The notes under the pieces are model-generated. The model saw only the letters and a list, made by a program, of their open reading frames with translations, was not told where the DNA came from and ran no database searches. Of a DNA stretch of 64,000 nucleotides, positions 36,291 to 47,346 are shown piece by piece. The stretch lies in NCBI RefSeq assembly GCF_014529535.1, contig NW_023503373.1, positions 310,001 to 374,000 of the forward strand, read 5' to 3'. A program made the position numbers and the translations under genes. The DNA is from Bradysia coprophila. Taxonomy: Eukaryota; Arthropoda; Insecta; Diptera; Sciaridae. Each line of letters starts with the position of its first letter. Position 1 is the stretch's first letter.

Positions 36291-36416
36291 CTTGTTGTAA
36301 ACATTTAAAGCTCTATGATAATTGCGAACTTTCATGTGATTCGAAGCTTCGTCACACAGTAACTTGCAACATGTATCGATCTCGTCTTGAGGGTCGACTA
36401 CTTTCTTTCGAGTCAT
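36291..36416 (-). CDS. Alternative first exon of the ODAD4-like gene
   Basis: A 42-codon exon starting MTRKKVVDPQDEIDTC and ending NYHRALNVYNK at a good donor (AAG|GTAAATATG), phase 0. It encodes a TPR half-repeat with Ala and Tyr at consensus positions. The only phase-0 acceptor in the downstream gene opens ALELNPSDQN, the other half of TPR1. Joining 36416-36291, 33319-33230 and 30893-30258 gives 283 residues, with an N-terminus as short as in vertebrate TTC25. The exon could instead belong to a separate TPR gene whose other exons I missed. Confidence 0.5.
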
Positions 36417-39231
36417 TGTTGTCGAATATGTTTTACTTTATGTCCTTTAGAGTTGTTGTGTGATGGAATATCTAAAATTTAAAATGGAAACATTAATGAA
36501 GTCACTTCGTTCAAGCTACAAATTGAGCCTAAAATCAATCATCCACGTAAATACCTCTAACAATTTTCAGATTGCTTGGTAAGGAGATATTGCACCGTCC
36601 GCGACTGAATCAGAAGTACTGATAAATTATTGTTCGCATTCATATTGGAAACAAATAAATTTTCCCACGAAAATTATTTCCAATTGATTTTATCAATAAT
36701 GTACAGCACAGACATGCATTTTAATTTGATGTACAAATACTATCAGCTTGTTATGCTCCTACCCAATGAACAAAAATGTTCATATTTATCGTCTACCATC
36801 ATAAGTCATTTATTATTTGATTACTAATTCACATGCTAACAACCAAAAAGCTTTAATACAACTTTATTGACCTGGAGTAAGCATGAAAACATAAGAAATT
36901 GATAGAAGCAAAATTGAAAATTCTGCTTTATGTTTTCTTACAACTTTTTACTGGAAATTTATTGTAATTTATGTGGTATAGTATAGTCGATTATCAAATT
37001 ACATTATAGTTTCTCGTCCGGGAAAACTTTTTGGATTTAATAGGCGACATCGTAAACTGGTGGTGGATAAATGATTGGTAAATGCGTGAATGATAAAAAG
37101 AGGTTTGGAACTTTTTACGTACAGCTGCATTTCAGAAAGAAATTAATGGTCGAAGTCAAAACTATCGACAAATAATAGTATTTTTCGTACCAAGACAGGA
37201 AATTAGGACGTGTGCTGAAAAAATCCATTTCCTGTCGAGGTACATACGAACAACGTTTTGTGCATCGGACAACTGAAATTGAAACACATCAATTTACTTG
37301 AAAACATACACACTTCACATTCACCATAATCAATCGTATAGTCATAGAAAAATTCATGGAATTCTTTTCCCGCACTATAAATCGTAAAGAAATGAAGTTT
37401 TTTCCCGCACGATATATAGTTCGGGAAAAATTGACATTTCTTAATGAAAAAAAGCATGGCAAAATAGGTCGTATTTCAGTTGTCGGATGCACAAATGACA
37501 TTTTAATAGTGGAGGAGGAGACCATGTTAAAGGACTCGTCGTATTCGTCTCTGATATCGCAAGCTATAATAGGGGTAAAGTTCGTAAGTATGGTTTTGAC
37601 ATTTCTCCCATATATTTTATGTCAGAGCCTACGAAATCACCATACTCAAGAAATGCTCGAACCATAATGGTTTACCCCTAATGTATAATTATGGCATCGT
37701 TTACTTCTTTCGATAAAAAAAATATTCTACATTTTTGAGGACCCATCACTCATTCTTGTCGTGTGGCATTCGGTAACAGATAGATTTAATTCATTAAAAA
37801 AATTATATTTACTGAGTCATTTCTTGAACATTTTTTGGAAACGAATCGTCTGAAAGTTTTGCTGATTGCATCCGCCGAGTCTCGCGCCGTTTCGTTCGTT
37901 GAGGATTCACGAAACCAAGGTCAAATTTTCAAGGTAAAGTTTTGTGATGTATCGTCTAAGAAGGAAGTGGGATAATGTGAGTGAGATTGACGTGTTATGA
38001 GGCTGATTGTATCTCCCGACCGTGTCTTGTCTGCTTTATTGGTCCCTAATCTTCATTCCTATCGATCGAACTTGCACGTGACAGACCAGTCAAAATCGTC
38101 TTTACAACGCTTTACTAGTTCAAATGCGTTAGTATACACTGTCTTGCTAAAAGGTGTAATAGGAAGCAACTGATGATGGTCAGACCACGCTGACCTAGGG
38201 CCACTATTACAACCTGAGGCCGAAACAGTATCTTTCGATGTTGTGTACATCAACCTTCCATCTATACCCTGTTTGATCTGGCTTTCCGTTTCTGTCTTTG
38301 CTGTTCTTACTCTCGATAGTCCTAACACCTACGAGATCTAGGTATGTGCGAATAGTCCGTTGCTAAAGCCGCAACGTTAAAAAGATCGTTATATCAGTTG
38401 GGCCGTGCGATAATTTCGTACATTGAGTCATTTAAATAAACATACTTTTCACATTCTATTTTGCTACTATATACTAACTCGTATGTCTTCTTATTATTTT
38501 CATAATTAGAAACTAAGGAAACATACATTTTCTTTTTAGGCAAAGCACTGTGCTTCCATTGAAAGCAAAGTTATATCCTTGTTCATGCTTTTTTTTATTG
38601 TATATGTATGGATGTTCTATTATGTTATTAAATTTACGACAAAACATGATGAATAATGGATGGATTATTTAAGGAAATTTATTTTTATGTGAATATAAAA
38701 CGGCAATGAGTTTGCATAAAAGATTTATTTTTAGAACAATGTCGATACTAAGTAGAAAGTCGTTGTCATTGCACTAATTTGTTATTGTGAAATGGAGAAC
38801 AGTTACTTGAAAACGAATTAAAGCATACGATTATTTCATCTGTTATGGATAGCAACTAAAAAGAAACGATAGGCTTTGAATCTTTATATAAAGTAAAATA
38901 TCATGCTAACACCAATGAAACAGAAGCTTTTGTTTCAATCTGTTCAAATTATTTAAATCATTGCATAAGATAGAGAATCGTGACTGAGTGACTCATTTTT
39001 GGCCAATACATTTTTTAAGTCAACTTTTCACCATGATGCTGTGACGGTCAAATTTTTGCCAAATAAAGACAAAGATCTCGTTGTCCTTCAATTTTCTCAG
39101 TATAAAATGTCTTGACAAGAAGTCACTTAGCTTTGCGATCCGGCCATGAAAAACCTTTTCATTTCCAAGATTTTACCAACAAATGCTCTACAGTAACTTC
39201 TTCTTTCTTGGTTAGTTATTTATTTCCCTCA

Positions 39232-39412
39232 TCAACGCACTTTAAGCAAGAAAGGTACTCTAAATAGAGTATTGAAACAGGACAGTGTGTACAAAACAAA
39301 GTGTATACAACAAATTTTCGAATTGTAAAAATATATGGCAAATTTGTTCATACAAAGTAGTGCTCTATTTGGCAGCTGTCACTCAAAGCACTTTTGCTTG
39401 AAGTGCGTTGGG
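39232..39412. repeat. MITE-like repeat, CAACGCACTTCAAG family, copy C
   Basis: Ends CAACGCACTTTAAGCA and TGCTTGAAGTGCGTTG are inverted; inside them GTACTCTAAATAGAGTA and CTCTATTTGGCAGCTG pair partly. Confidence 0.6.
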
Positions 39413-42070
39413 TTAATACATAATATAATATGACTGCGAATAAGTTTAAGTTTTGTATTCTTAAGTTATTCTTGACATATTTTGATTTGATGAAAAGAAA
39501 TATGAAATGCAAATTTTTTGATGTTAACAAATTTTTGAGTCAAAGTTTATGTCGACTTCGTGATATCAATAACAACTGCGAGTAGCGTGTCGACAAATTG
39601 ATTTCTTTATTTTTATGTTTCGAAATTCCATTGTTTTTATTAAAATTTATGAAATTGGTTTTGTCGAAAAATGTCTTTACCCAAACATACCGCAAGAAAT
39701 TATAGAAAAGTATGTTATAGGCTGAGTATATAAACATATTAGAAAGGGATTTAAATCTTTAAATTTGGGTGATTTACTACCTATCCTAAAGCATTGCAAT
39801 AGAATTTCCACTATGTTTTCCAACTCCCAGTATTACATTCCATCAAATAAAATCGTTACCTATTTTGTGCCGCAAAAATCAGCGGTAATTCCATTTTTGT
39901 TAGCGCTGTCCATAACAAATGATTAGCTAATGATATTTAAGTTTAATTCCCCTAAAATTAGAGTCCCGCTGCTTATGGAATCTGCTGAAGATGTCCATTA
40001 CGTTGAATGTCTGTCTATGTTCACATGCATAATTTACATTGAACACTTATCAAGCTTAACGTGCACAGTAATTTTTCAAAAAATTCGTAAATCGTTGAAA
40101 AGAATGTTTGCAGTATATACTAGTTCCTACCTTTAGTCTGCAAATTATCTTGAAATTTTTCGTCCCATTTAAATCATCACTTCAAACAATTTCTTATTCC
40201 ATCAAATTCTCGTTACAAATTATCCTAGCTAATATGATACTTTCAGTGAAAATCTGATGGATTTCCATATATTTTCGAGACTATCATCAAAAGCACATCG
40301 AATGAACAACCACTACCGTAAACCACAACTGCTGTCACGGAAATGCTTTATTATACTGAACATAAATGACTTGCTGAAAATAAAATTTGAAAAACAAAAC
40401 TGTTGAATTTTCTCTCGTACTAATCGATATGGGGAAAACAATTTCCACAATTTATGGATACGGTACGTGATTAAACAGTGCGATGGAACAATACAAATTG
40501 AAATGATGATCAGGGCATTTAATGCTTGCATTTCAGAATATATTGTTTTGATAATAACCGATTGTCGCGATGGTCATCCAGTTACAAGTGTTCCATTCAC
40601 CGAGCTCTGTCTAATTTTTAGAAAACACAAAATAATATCCAAAATCCTGTTGAAAATAAGCATTAGGGCTATTTCCTTCATTTCTGCATATTTAGTATAT
40701 TTTAGTATATCAAGTAGTATACTTGACGTTTCGTATATCGAGTATAATCCTATAAGCTTGACAACTGCCATCTGGAAGAAACCTTTTCTTTTTACGCGAC
40801 GGATTTTGATCAAACAAGGAGTCCGACAAGGTAATTAGTTTTCCAATCTGCTGAGCAAAATATATGTTAAAACTAATGAAGTAAAAGATTTTGTTTGAAT
40901 CTGCCGAAAAAGCTCAATTCTTTCTTCTAAAACGTAAACGGTTAAAATAGCATTTATGATTATTCAGCATCAATCAAATTATGTAAAACGTTAGCACCTC
41001 CTGGCAATGCAATCTAGAAAATCTCAGTCAATGCCAATGTTACATATATCGAGGCAAAACAATCGATTTTTTTTGTATCAATACAATTTCAAAATATTAA
41101 TACTTTGCATCCATCACATGATGTTTGTTGTAAATATTAAATCAAAACCACAAAATCTATTTAATGTATGTAAATATATTCATTATTAAAGTCAATATTC
41201 AACATTGAATCATTACGAATTGCATATTGTCTCTCGAAATTTGAATAAACAAATCGAAGAAAACATTTCGTCTTCTTGACTGGTACTTACTTAAATAGTT
41301 TAGAAAATATCGTGTAGCACACAGTCTTAGTAAATTCAATAACTAATAGTGTGTCAAAGAAGACTGACTATCTTGTTCAAATATGCCTTAAGAACCCTAC
41401 ACCTCAACAAGTGGGTGCTATCGTTAGTTTATCGTCGATGGCCATGATAAATAAGCAATTTCAACTTTTCTAAAACAAGTCATATGACTTCTGTTGTCGT
41501 GATTTGCAATGGAACCTACATTAATTAGTGTTTCGTAAAACTTTCTTTGCCTTATGGAAAATATTGTGATTTGATCACTGAAGTGGAATATTTAGACAAA
41601 CGTCGTGGGATATCACGGAAAGATTCAATCATCGAAAGTAAATATAAACACGGACAGAATAATACGACCAGGAAGTCTGAGAAATCACAGAATAATGTTT
41701 TTCTCAGATTGTAGTTAAATGCGTGATTCATGAAGTTAAACTCATAGAAATGGCTAATCATCTGTTATTATCAACTAACACGATAAATACTAGGGCCCAC
41801 TTAAGGGTAGGTCCTTTGACTGATGAAGGTATCAAAAGATGATGTGAAATTGATGACTCAAAATGCATTAGCCCAAATTGGCCCTCCCAAGGGAACCTAG
41901 TATGGTAAAGTTTGAAAAAAGAATGTCTGTTACGTTGCAGATAATCAATGATTATTAATTATCAATCGAAATATGTCTGTCAGTGTGCTGCTTTTTACGA
42001 GCTCATTCTTCGTCGATCGTAACGATCGTAACAAACTTTTTGAGAATCGCTTCAGAATTACTGTAGTTAT

Positions 42071-42400
42071 GGGCCATCAAAAATTCAGGGTAATAATCTT
42101 TCAAGAATAACTCGATATTGCCCATCTAGGAACTTGATCTCAAAAATTTTATTCCCTATCTATTCAAACCAAAATTTGCAAAATCGGTCCGAATTTGGAA
42201 ATTTCGATTAGAATTTTTGAAGTTTTGAAGTTATCGTGCCATCAAATATCAGTCAAAAATTCTTTTAAGAATTACTCTCAGAACATTCGGGCGATATTGT
42301 TCATCGACGAACCTGACCTCAAGAATTCTCATCTATTGAAACCAAATTTGTGAAAATAAAAATCGGTTAAGAATTATTTAAGCTGTCATGCCATCAAGCG
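42071..42400. repeat. Degenerate tandem repeat, about 165-bp unit
   Basis: Two diverged copies plus the start of a third, anchored on GCCATCAA, AAGAATTACTC, GATATTG and TGACCTCAAGAATT-type blocks. Confidence 0.55.
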
Positions 42401-42714
42401 TTCAGGTATTTCAGTATTTTACGCTTTTAGTTAACATTTAATAGTCATTTCACATCATAAAGCCGATCATAGTGAACTTCAAGACGCATTTTCTGACATA
42501 AGACCCTTCACTTAATAGTCAAGAGAATAAGCAGTTTGCTCTAATCACTGTTTGAAAGGCCCATTACAGCTTACTCTAACGTTTAATGATATCTCTTATT
42601 GATGTTTGGATTAATATATTGAACACTAAACACCAAAGATTAAATTTTTGTTTGACGAACGAGGAAATGATGACAAATCGTCGTTCGATTTTGTAATTGC
42701 CGGTCGGTAACAGA

Positions 42715-44323
42715 AATTATTTGACCAGAGGAAAGATGGTGATGCCTCTAGTTGTTGTATTGCTTACATACGCGACCAAGAATGAAAACAAAGATTACTT
42801 GTTGTTGTGGATGCCTTGCATTCGACCAGAGTTACTGGTCATCTTCATGGCTGTTTATTTAGAAAATTTCAGATTAATTAACACTTTTTCTTGCTTTCAA
42901 TAAATTAGCAACTTACGCTAATGTTCAATATTAAATATCACAGACAATTGCCGTTTAGTTAAGTACTATTTGGACAAAATGTCCAACTTCTATTATCACA
43001 CAGTGACTAAAATGTAAACAATTTGGCGTGACTATTATGTAACGAAATGTCATTACTGTCTAAACATCTGTTCTACCGATTCAAAGGATTGTTCGCTTTC
43101 AGTTGATGATGTGTGCAGTGGTGTCGGACTTCTGATGTTTTGGTTCCTGAGACTCTTGCCAATCATTTTCTTTTTGATCAGGTTGTACACAACCGGTGAG
43201 ACATGTTTCGCATCTTTTTTGAAGTTGACCACGGATTGTTCATTGAGAATTATGTGGTTCGCTTCATGAATCTTTAGCAAGCCTCGGGTGCGCACTTTAC
43301 GAAGAATTTTTGCGCTATTGAAGTCGAACTGGTGTTGGGTTGTACTTACATGTCTGACCAGCGCCGTTTTTGTCGGTTTCTTGGCTACATTCGCCACATC
43401 CTTTTCATGCTGGCTACATCTTTCCGAAAGGCAACGGGAAGTTTCACCAATGTAAGATACCCTGCACTGGATGCATGGAATGCCATAGACTACGTTGGAT
43501 TGTTGTGCGTCTTCGACCTTGTCTTTCATATTCGTGAAGGCTTGCGATACCTTGCAAGGTGGCCGGAAGGCTAACTTCAGCTGTGGTGCGTGTACTTTCA
43601 GTTGTGTTTTGATGGTTTCCGAGACTCCTTCAATGTATGTTATTCCAGCGTATCCCAATGCTCTTTTCGGGTATTTTGGAGGCGGTGTTGTGGTCATCTC
43701 CTTAAAGCTGATTTCTTTCGGTTCATGCATAGTGGAATTTGCCAGAGGTCCTTTTCGTTCTGGTGGTTTCGTAGCATCCAAAAATGGGTAGCTTTTCTGT
43801 TCACGGGAAACGTTACCAAATTTGTACTTGTTCGTGACCTCACTAACCATTTTATCAATCATTTTCGGTGGAAAGCTGTTTTTTGTCAAAATCTGTTTGA
43901 CCGTGTGCAGGTTGCTTTCGTGAAACGAACGGTGACTTACCGAGAACACTCGCTTGATGAAGGACTTAGCGACATTTCGGACCATGTTTTTCGGATGTTT
44001 TGCATGGAAGTTCAGAATGCGATTGGACGCAATGGCCTTGTGGTACCAATTCGTTTTGAGCTGGGTGCCTTCATTGTACACTTTCAGGTCTAAGAAGTTG
44101 ATGGAACGGGTGGTCATGTCCTGAACTTCGACAGTGAACTGTACATTTTCATCGTAGCTATTCAATTTGTTCTTCAGAGTCTCAATCTTGCTTTCAGGGA
44201 TTGACGTGAGGTGATCGTCTACATATGTGGACCAAAAGTCCGGATCAAGCTTGAGGTCTTCGATAGCTCGGTTCACAAATTCCTCGATGACCCGTTCGAC
44301 CAAAATTGGTGCAAGCGACGAGC
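42715..44323 (-). mobile_element. Penelope-like element, 5'-truncated inverted copy
   Basis: The complement of 45348-46955, with about 1.6-kb arms that look essentially identical, including the 3' UTR. It retains only the C-terminal half of the coding sequence (from SSLAPILVERVIEEF onward) and the 3' tail. Reverse-transcriptase motifs before YVDD are missing. Confidence 0.9.
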
Positions 44324-44369
44324 TAATGCGAGCTAATGCAAGAGTACACCAAAAGTTCGTCAGACTCAC
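43053..44369 (-). pseudogene. Truncated Penelope-like polyprotein
   Basis: An open frame of 438 codons. The first 16 (MSLTNFWCTLALARIS) come from sequence beyond the junction, read in antisense. The rest matches residues about 376-796 of the intact copy. It carries YVDD and the GIY-YIG endonuclease domain but lacks the N-terminal half of the reverse transcriptase, so it cannot be functional despite the absence of stops. Confidence 0.85.
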
Positions 44370-46617
44370 CCAAACGCAAGATCATCCACCAGACATCCAA
44401 GTGGATGACAGCTTCATCAAAAATCTCACAGATGTGGAGATTCCACAGGATATGCGTACCGTTCTCAGCTTGGGCCCGAAATTTTCCATCGAACCGAACA
44501 CAGACCCAATAATCGATCTTGCCTCTGACGTCGAACTAGCAATACAACGTGAAGTACCGATCGAATCACAACGAACAGCGAGAGGAGAAGCTGTTTACTC
44601 GATTGCGAAATTTTCAAAGCAAGTCAAAAAGCTGACGCGAATTGATAGATTTCTCCAGAGAGCCTTCAAGAAAACTAGAGAATTCCTCCAGCAACATCCG
44701 AATCTAATGGTATCCAACAGTGACAAAGGCAACGTTACCATTATATCCAACAAAGAGGACTATCATCGCAAAATAGAAGAACTGCTCAGCGATTTGGAAG
44801 CTTTCACACCGATAGAAACCGATCCTACGAAGACAGTGGCCAATGCGTTAAACCGATGCTTAGACAATTTGTATAAAGCCAACATTTTGCAAGCTAAACT
44901 GAAAACCAGTCTGAAAACGTTCAATGCCATCCGGCCCAGACTGTTTGCTCAGATAAAGTATCACAAAGAAGGTAATCCTGTACGACTCATCGTATCAACT
45001 GTCAATTCTGCAGCTTACAAAGTGTCGCGTTTTCTGGCTACCATACTAAGGAAATCATTCACCTCGAAGTATTCAGTGAAAAACGCCCAGCAATTCGTCA
45101 AGCAGATGAAAGGAATCAACATAACGGCTGGAAACGTATTGGTGTCTTTTGATGTGGTCAATTGCTTTGGAAACATCCCAACGAAGCTAGCACTCGAAAT
45201 CATTAGCCGAGATTTCCACCTGGTCGAAGAACACACTCCGATACCCAAAGACAAATTCATGAAGATGCTCGAAATCTGTCTGAACAAAGCCAACTATTTC
45301 ACATATAAAGGCAAATGCTATCGCCAAAACAGAGGCATGTTCATGGGCTCGTCGCTTGCACCAATTTTGGTCGAACGGGTCATCGAGGAATTTGTGAACC
45401 GAGCTATCGAAGACCTCAAGCTTGATCCGGACTTTTGGTCCACATATGTAGACGATCACCTCACGTCAATCCCTGAAAGCAAGATTGAGACTCTGAAGAA
45501 CAAATTGAATAGCTACGATGAAAATGTACAGTTCACTGTCGAAGTTCAGGACATGACCACCCGTTCCATCAACTTCTTAGACCTGAAAGTGTACAATGAA
45601 GGCACCCAGCTCAAAACGAATTGGTACCACAAGGCCATTGCGTCCAATCGCATTCTGAACTTCCATGCAAAACATCCGAAAAACATGGTCCGAAATGTCG
45701 CTAAGTCCTTCATCAAGCGAGTGTTCTCGGTAAGTCACCGTTCGTTTCACGAAAGCAACCTGCACACGGTCAAACAGATTTTGACAAAAAACAGCTTTCC
45801 ACCGAAAATGATTGATAAAATGGTTAGTGAGGTCACGAACAAGTACAAATTTGGTAACGTTTCCCGTGAACAGAAAAGCTACCCATTTTTGGATGCTACG
45901 AAACCACCAGAACGAAAAGGACCTCTGGCAAATTCCACTATGCATGAACCGAAAGAAATCAGCTTTAAGGAGATGACCACAACACCGCCTCCAAAATACC
46001 CGAAAAGAGCATTGGGATACGCTGGAATAACATACATTGAAGGAGTCTCGGAAACCATCAAAACACAACTGAAAGTACACGCACCACAGCTGAAGTTAGC
46101 CTTCCGGCCACCTTGCAAGGTATCGCAAGCCTTCACGAATATGAAAGACAAGGTCGAAGACGCACAACAATCCAACGTAGTCTATGGCATTCCATGCATC
46201 CAGTGCAGGGTATCTTACATTGGTGAAACTTCCCGTTGCCTTTCGGAAAGATGTAGCCAGCATGAAAAGGATGTGGCGAATGTAGCCAAGAAACCGACAA
46301 AAACGGCGCTGGTCAGACATGTAAGTACAACCCAACACCAGTTCGACTTCAATAGCGCAAAAATTCTTCGTAAAGTGCGCACCCGAGGCTTGCTAAAGAT
46401 TCATGAAGCGAACCACATAATTCTCAATGAACAATCCGTGGTCAACTTCAAAAAAGATGCGAAACATGTCTCACCGGTTGTGTACAACCTGATCAAAAAG
46501 AAAATGATTGGCAAGAGTCTCAGGAACCAAAACATCAGAAGTCCGACACCACTGCACACATCATCAACTGAAAGCGAACAATCCTTTGAATCGGTAGAAC
46601 AGATGTTTAGACAGTAA
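44227..46617 (+). CDS. Penelope-like reverse transcriptase with GIY-YIG endonuclease
   Basis: One open frame of 796 residues copying element RNA back into the genome. The reverse-transcriptase region has SNSDKGNVTIIS (about 163), the first catalytic Asp in LVSFDVVNCFGNIP (Asp309), and YVDD (407-410). The C-terminal part has a CIQC motif and a GIY-YIG nuclease (YGIPCIQCRVSYIGETSR, from 653, with an HE-containing tail), the combination that defines Penelope-like elements. Residues 1-32 are antisense sequence of the neighbouring inverted copy, so the native start is lost or replaced. The native part starts near RANARVHQKF and reaches the family block VLSLGPKFS within about 60 residues, so some N-terminal sequence is probably missing. 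No stops or frameshifts disrupt the catalytic domains. Confidence 0.9.
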   Translation: MDQKSGSSLRSSIARFTNSSMTRSTKIGASDELMRANARVHQKFVRLTQTQDHPPDIQVDDSFIKNLTDVEIPQDMRTVLSLGPKFSIEPNTDPIIDLASDVELAIQREVPIESQRTARGEAVYSIAKFSKQVKKLTRIDRFLQRAFKKTREFLQQHPNLMVSNSDKGNVTIISNKEDYHRKIEELLSDLEAFTPIETDPTKTVANALNRCLDNLYKANILQAKLKTSLKTFNAIRPRLFAQIKYHKEGNPVRLIVSTVNSAAYKVSRFLATILRKSFTSKYSVKNAQQFVKQMKGINITAGNVLVSFDVVNCFGNIPTKLALEIISRDFHLVEEHTPIPKDKFMKMLEICLNKANYFTYKGKCYRQNRGMFMGSSLAPILVERVIEEFVNRAIEDLKLDPDFWSTYVDDHLTSIPESKIETLKNKLNSYDENVQFTVEVQDMTTRSINFLDLKVYNEGTQLKTNWYHKAIASNRILNFHAKHPKNMVRNVAKSFIKRVFSVSHRSFHESNLHTVKQILTKNSFPPKMIDKMVSEVTNKYKFGNVSREQKSYPFLDATKPPERKGPLANSTMHEPKEISFKEMTTTPPPKYPKRALGYAGITYIEGVSETIKTQLKVHAPQLKLAFRPPCKVSQAFTNMKDKVEDAQQSNVVYGIPCIQCRVSYIGETSRCLSERCSQHEKDVANVAKKPTKTALVRHVSTTQHQFDFNSAKILRKVRTRGLLKIHEANHIILNEQSVVNFKKDAKHVSPVVYNLIKKKMIGKSLRNQNIRSPTPLHTSSTESEQSFESVEQMFRQ

Positions 46618-46955
46618 TGACATTTCGTTACATAATAGTCACGCCAAATTGTTTACATTTTAGTCACTGTGTGATAATAGAAGTTGGACATTTTGTCCAA
46701 ATAGTACTTAACTAAACGGCAATTGTCTGTGATATTTAATATTGAACATTAGCGTAAGTTGCTAATTTATTGAAAGCAAGAAAAAGTGTTAATTAATCTG
46801 AAATTTTCTAAATAAACAGCCATGAAGATGACCAGTAACTCTGGTCGAATGCAAGGCATCCACAACAACAAGTAATCTTTGTTTTCATTCTTGGTCGCGT
46901 ATGTAAGCAATACAACAACTAGAGGCATCACCATCTTTCCTCTGGTCAAATAATT
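44324..46955 (+). mobile_element. Penelope-like retroelement, near full length
   Basis: Contains the intact coding frame and a 3' tail of about 340 bp. The 5' end is fused head-to-head to the truncated copy, the sort of inverted arrangement known for Penelope-like elements. No clear target-site duplication was found outside 42715 or 46955. Confidence 0.88.
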
Positions 46956-47266
46956 AAATTTTTTTGATTTCATCACTTTCTTGCAACTTGCAATTAGCAA
47001 AAAGATGCAAGTTTCAGCAACTCATGAGGTATTACTAAATAATTACCTAAATTATACGCAGTAGAGTGAAAGTAGTGATAACATTTTGCCCGGCGTAAAC
47101 ATTATTTAGGCGAATTCCTGTTCCAAGCAGGTGCAGGTATTGGTAATGTTAAAATAACACTCGTTTATGTGACATCAAAAACTGCAATTTTGAAACTAAT
47201 TTTTGTGTTCAAGTTGACCACATCCTACCCCCAGTTTCAATAACTATAACGAATGGTTCAGTTGAC

Positions 47267-47273
47267 ATATAAG
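47267..47273 (+). promoter_or_regulatory. Likely TATA box of the cuticle protein gene
   Basis: ATATAAG lies about 80 bp before the start codon, with a GCAGTT initiator-like site about 35 bp downstream. Cuticle genes commonly have TATA promoters. Confidence 0.4.
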
Positions 47274-47346
47274 ACCTTTGTCAAAAACTAATTACCAATT
47301 AGTGCAGTTCATATTTACACAGTGTTCGTATCGAAGTAAAAAGAAA

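Larger units (their letters stand above)
36417..42714. other. Gene-free stretch
   Basis: No gene is supported. Frames such as 40467-40838 have no domains, splice partners or composition shift. The stretch holds one MITE copy (39232-39412), two copies of a roughly 165-bp degenerate repeat (about 42071-42400), and several GATAACAGATGA-like motifs. Confidence 0.5.

Noticed and set aside
37356-37667. A 103-codon plus-strand gene
   Set aside because: It overlaps short inverted TTCCCGCACTATA-type repeats and lacks a domain or splice signals.
40467-40838. A 123-codon plus-strand gene
   Set aside because: No start context, domain, splice partner or composition shift; an opposite-strand frame overlaps it.
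43332-44093. Plus-strand genes antisense to the truncated retroelement copy
   Set aside because: The same frames occur antisense in the intact copy (45577-46338); they are shadows of the polyprotein.
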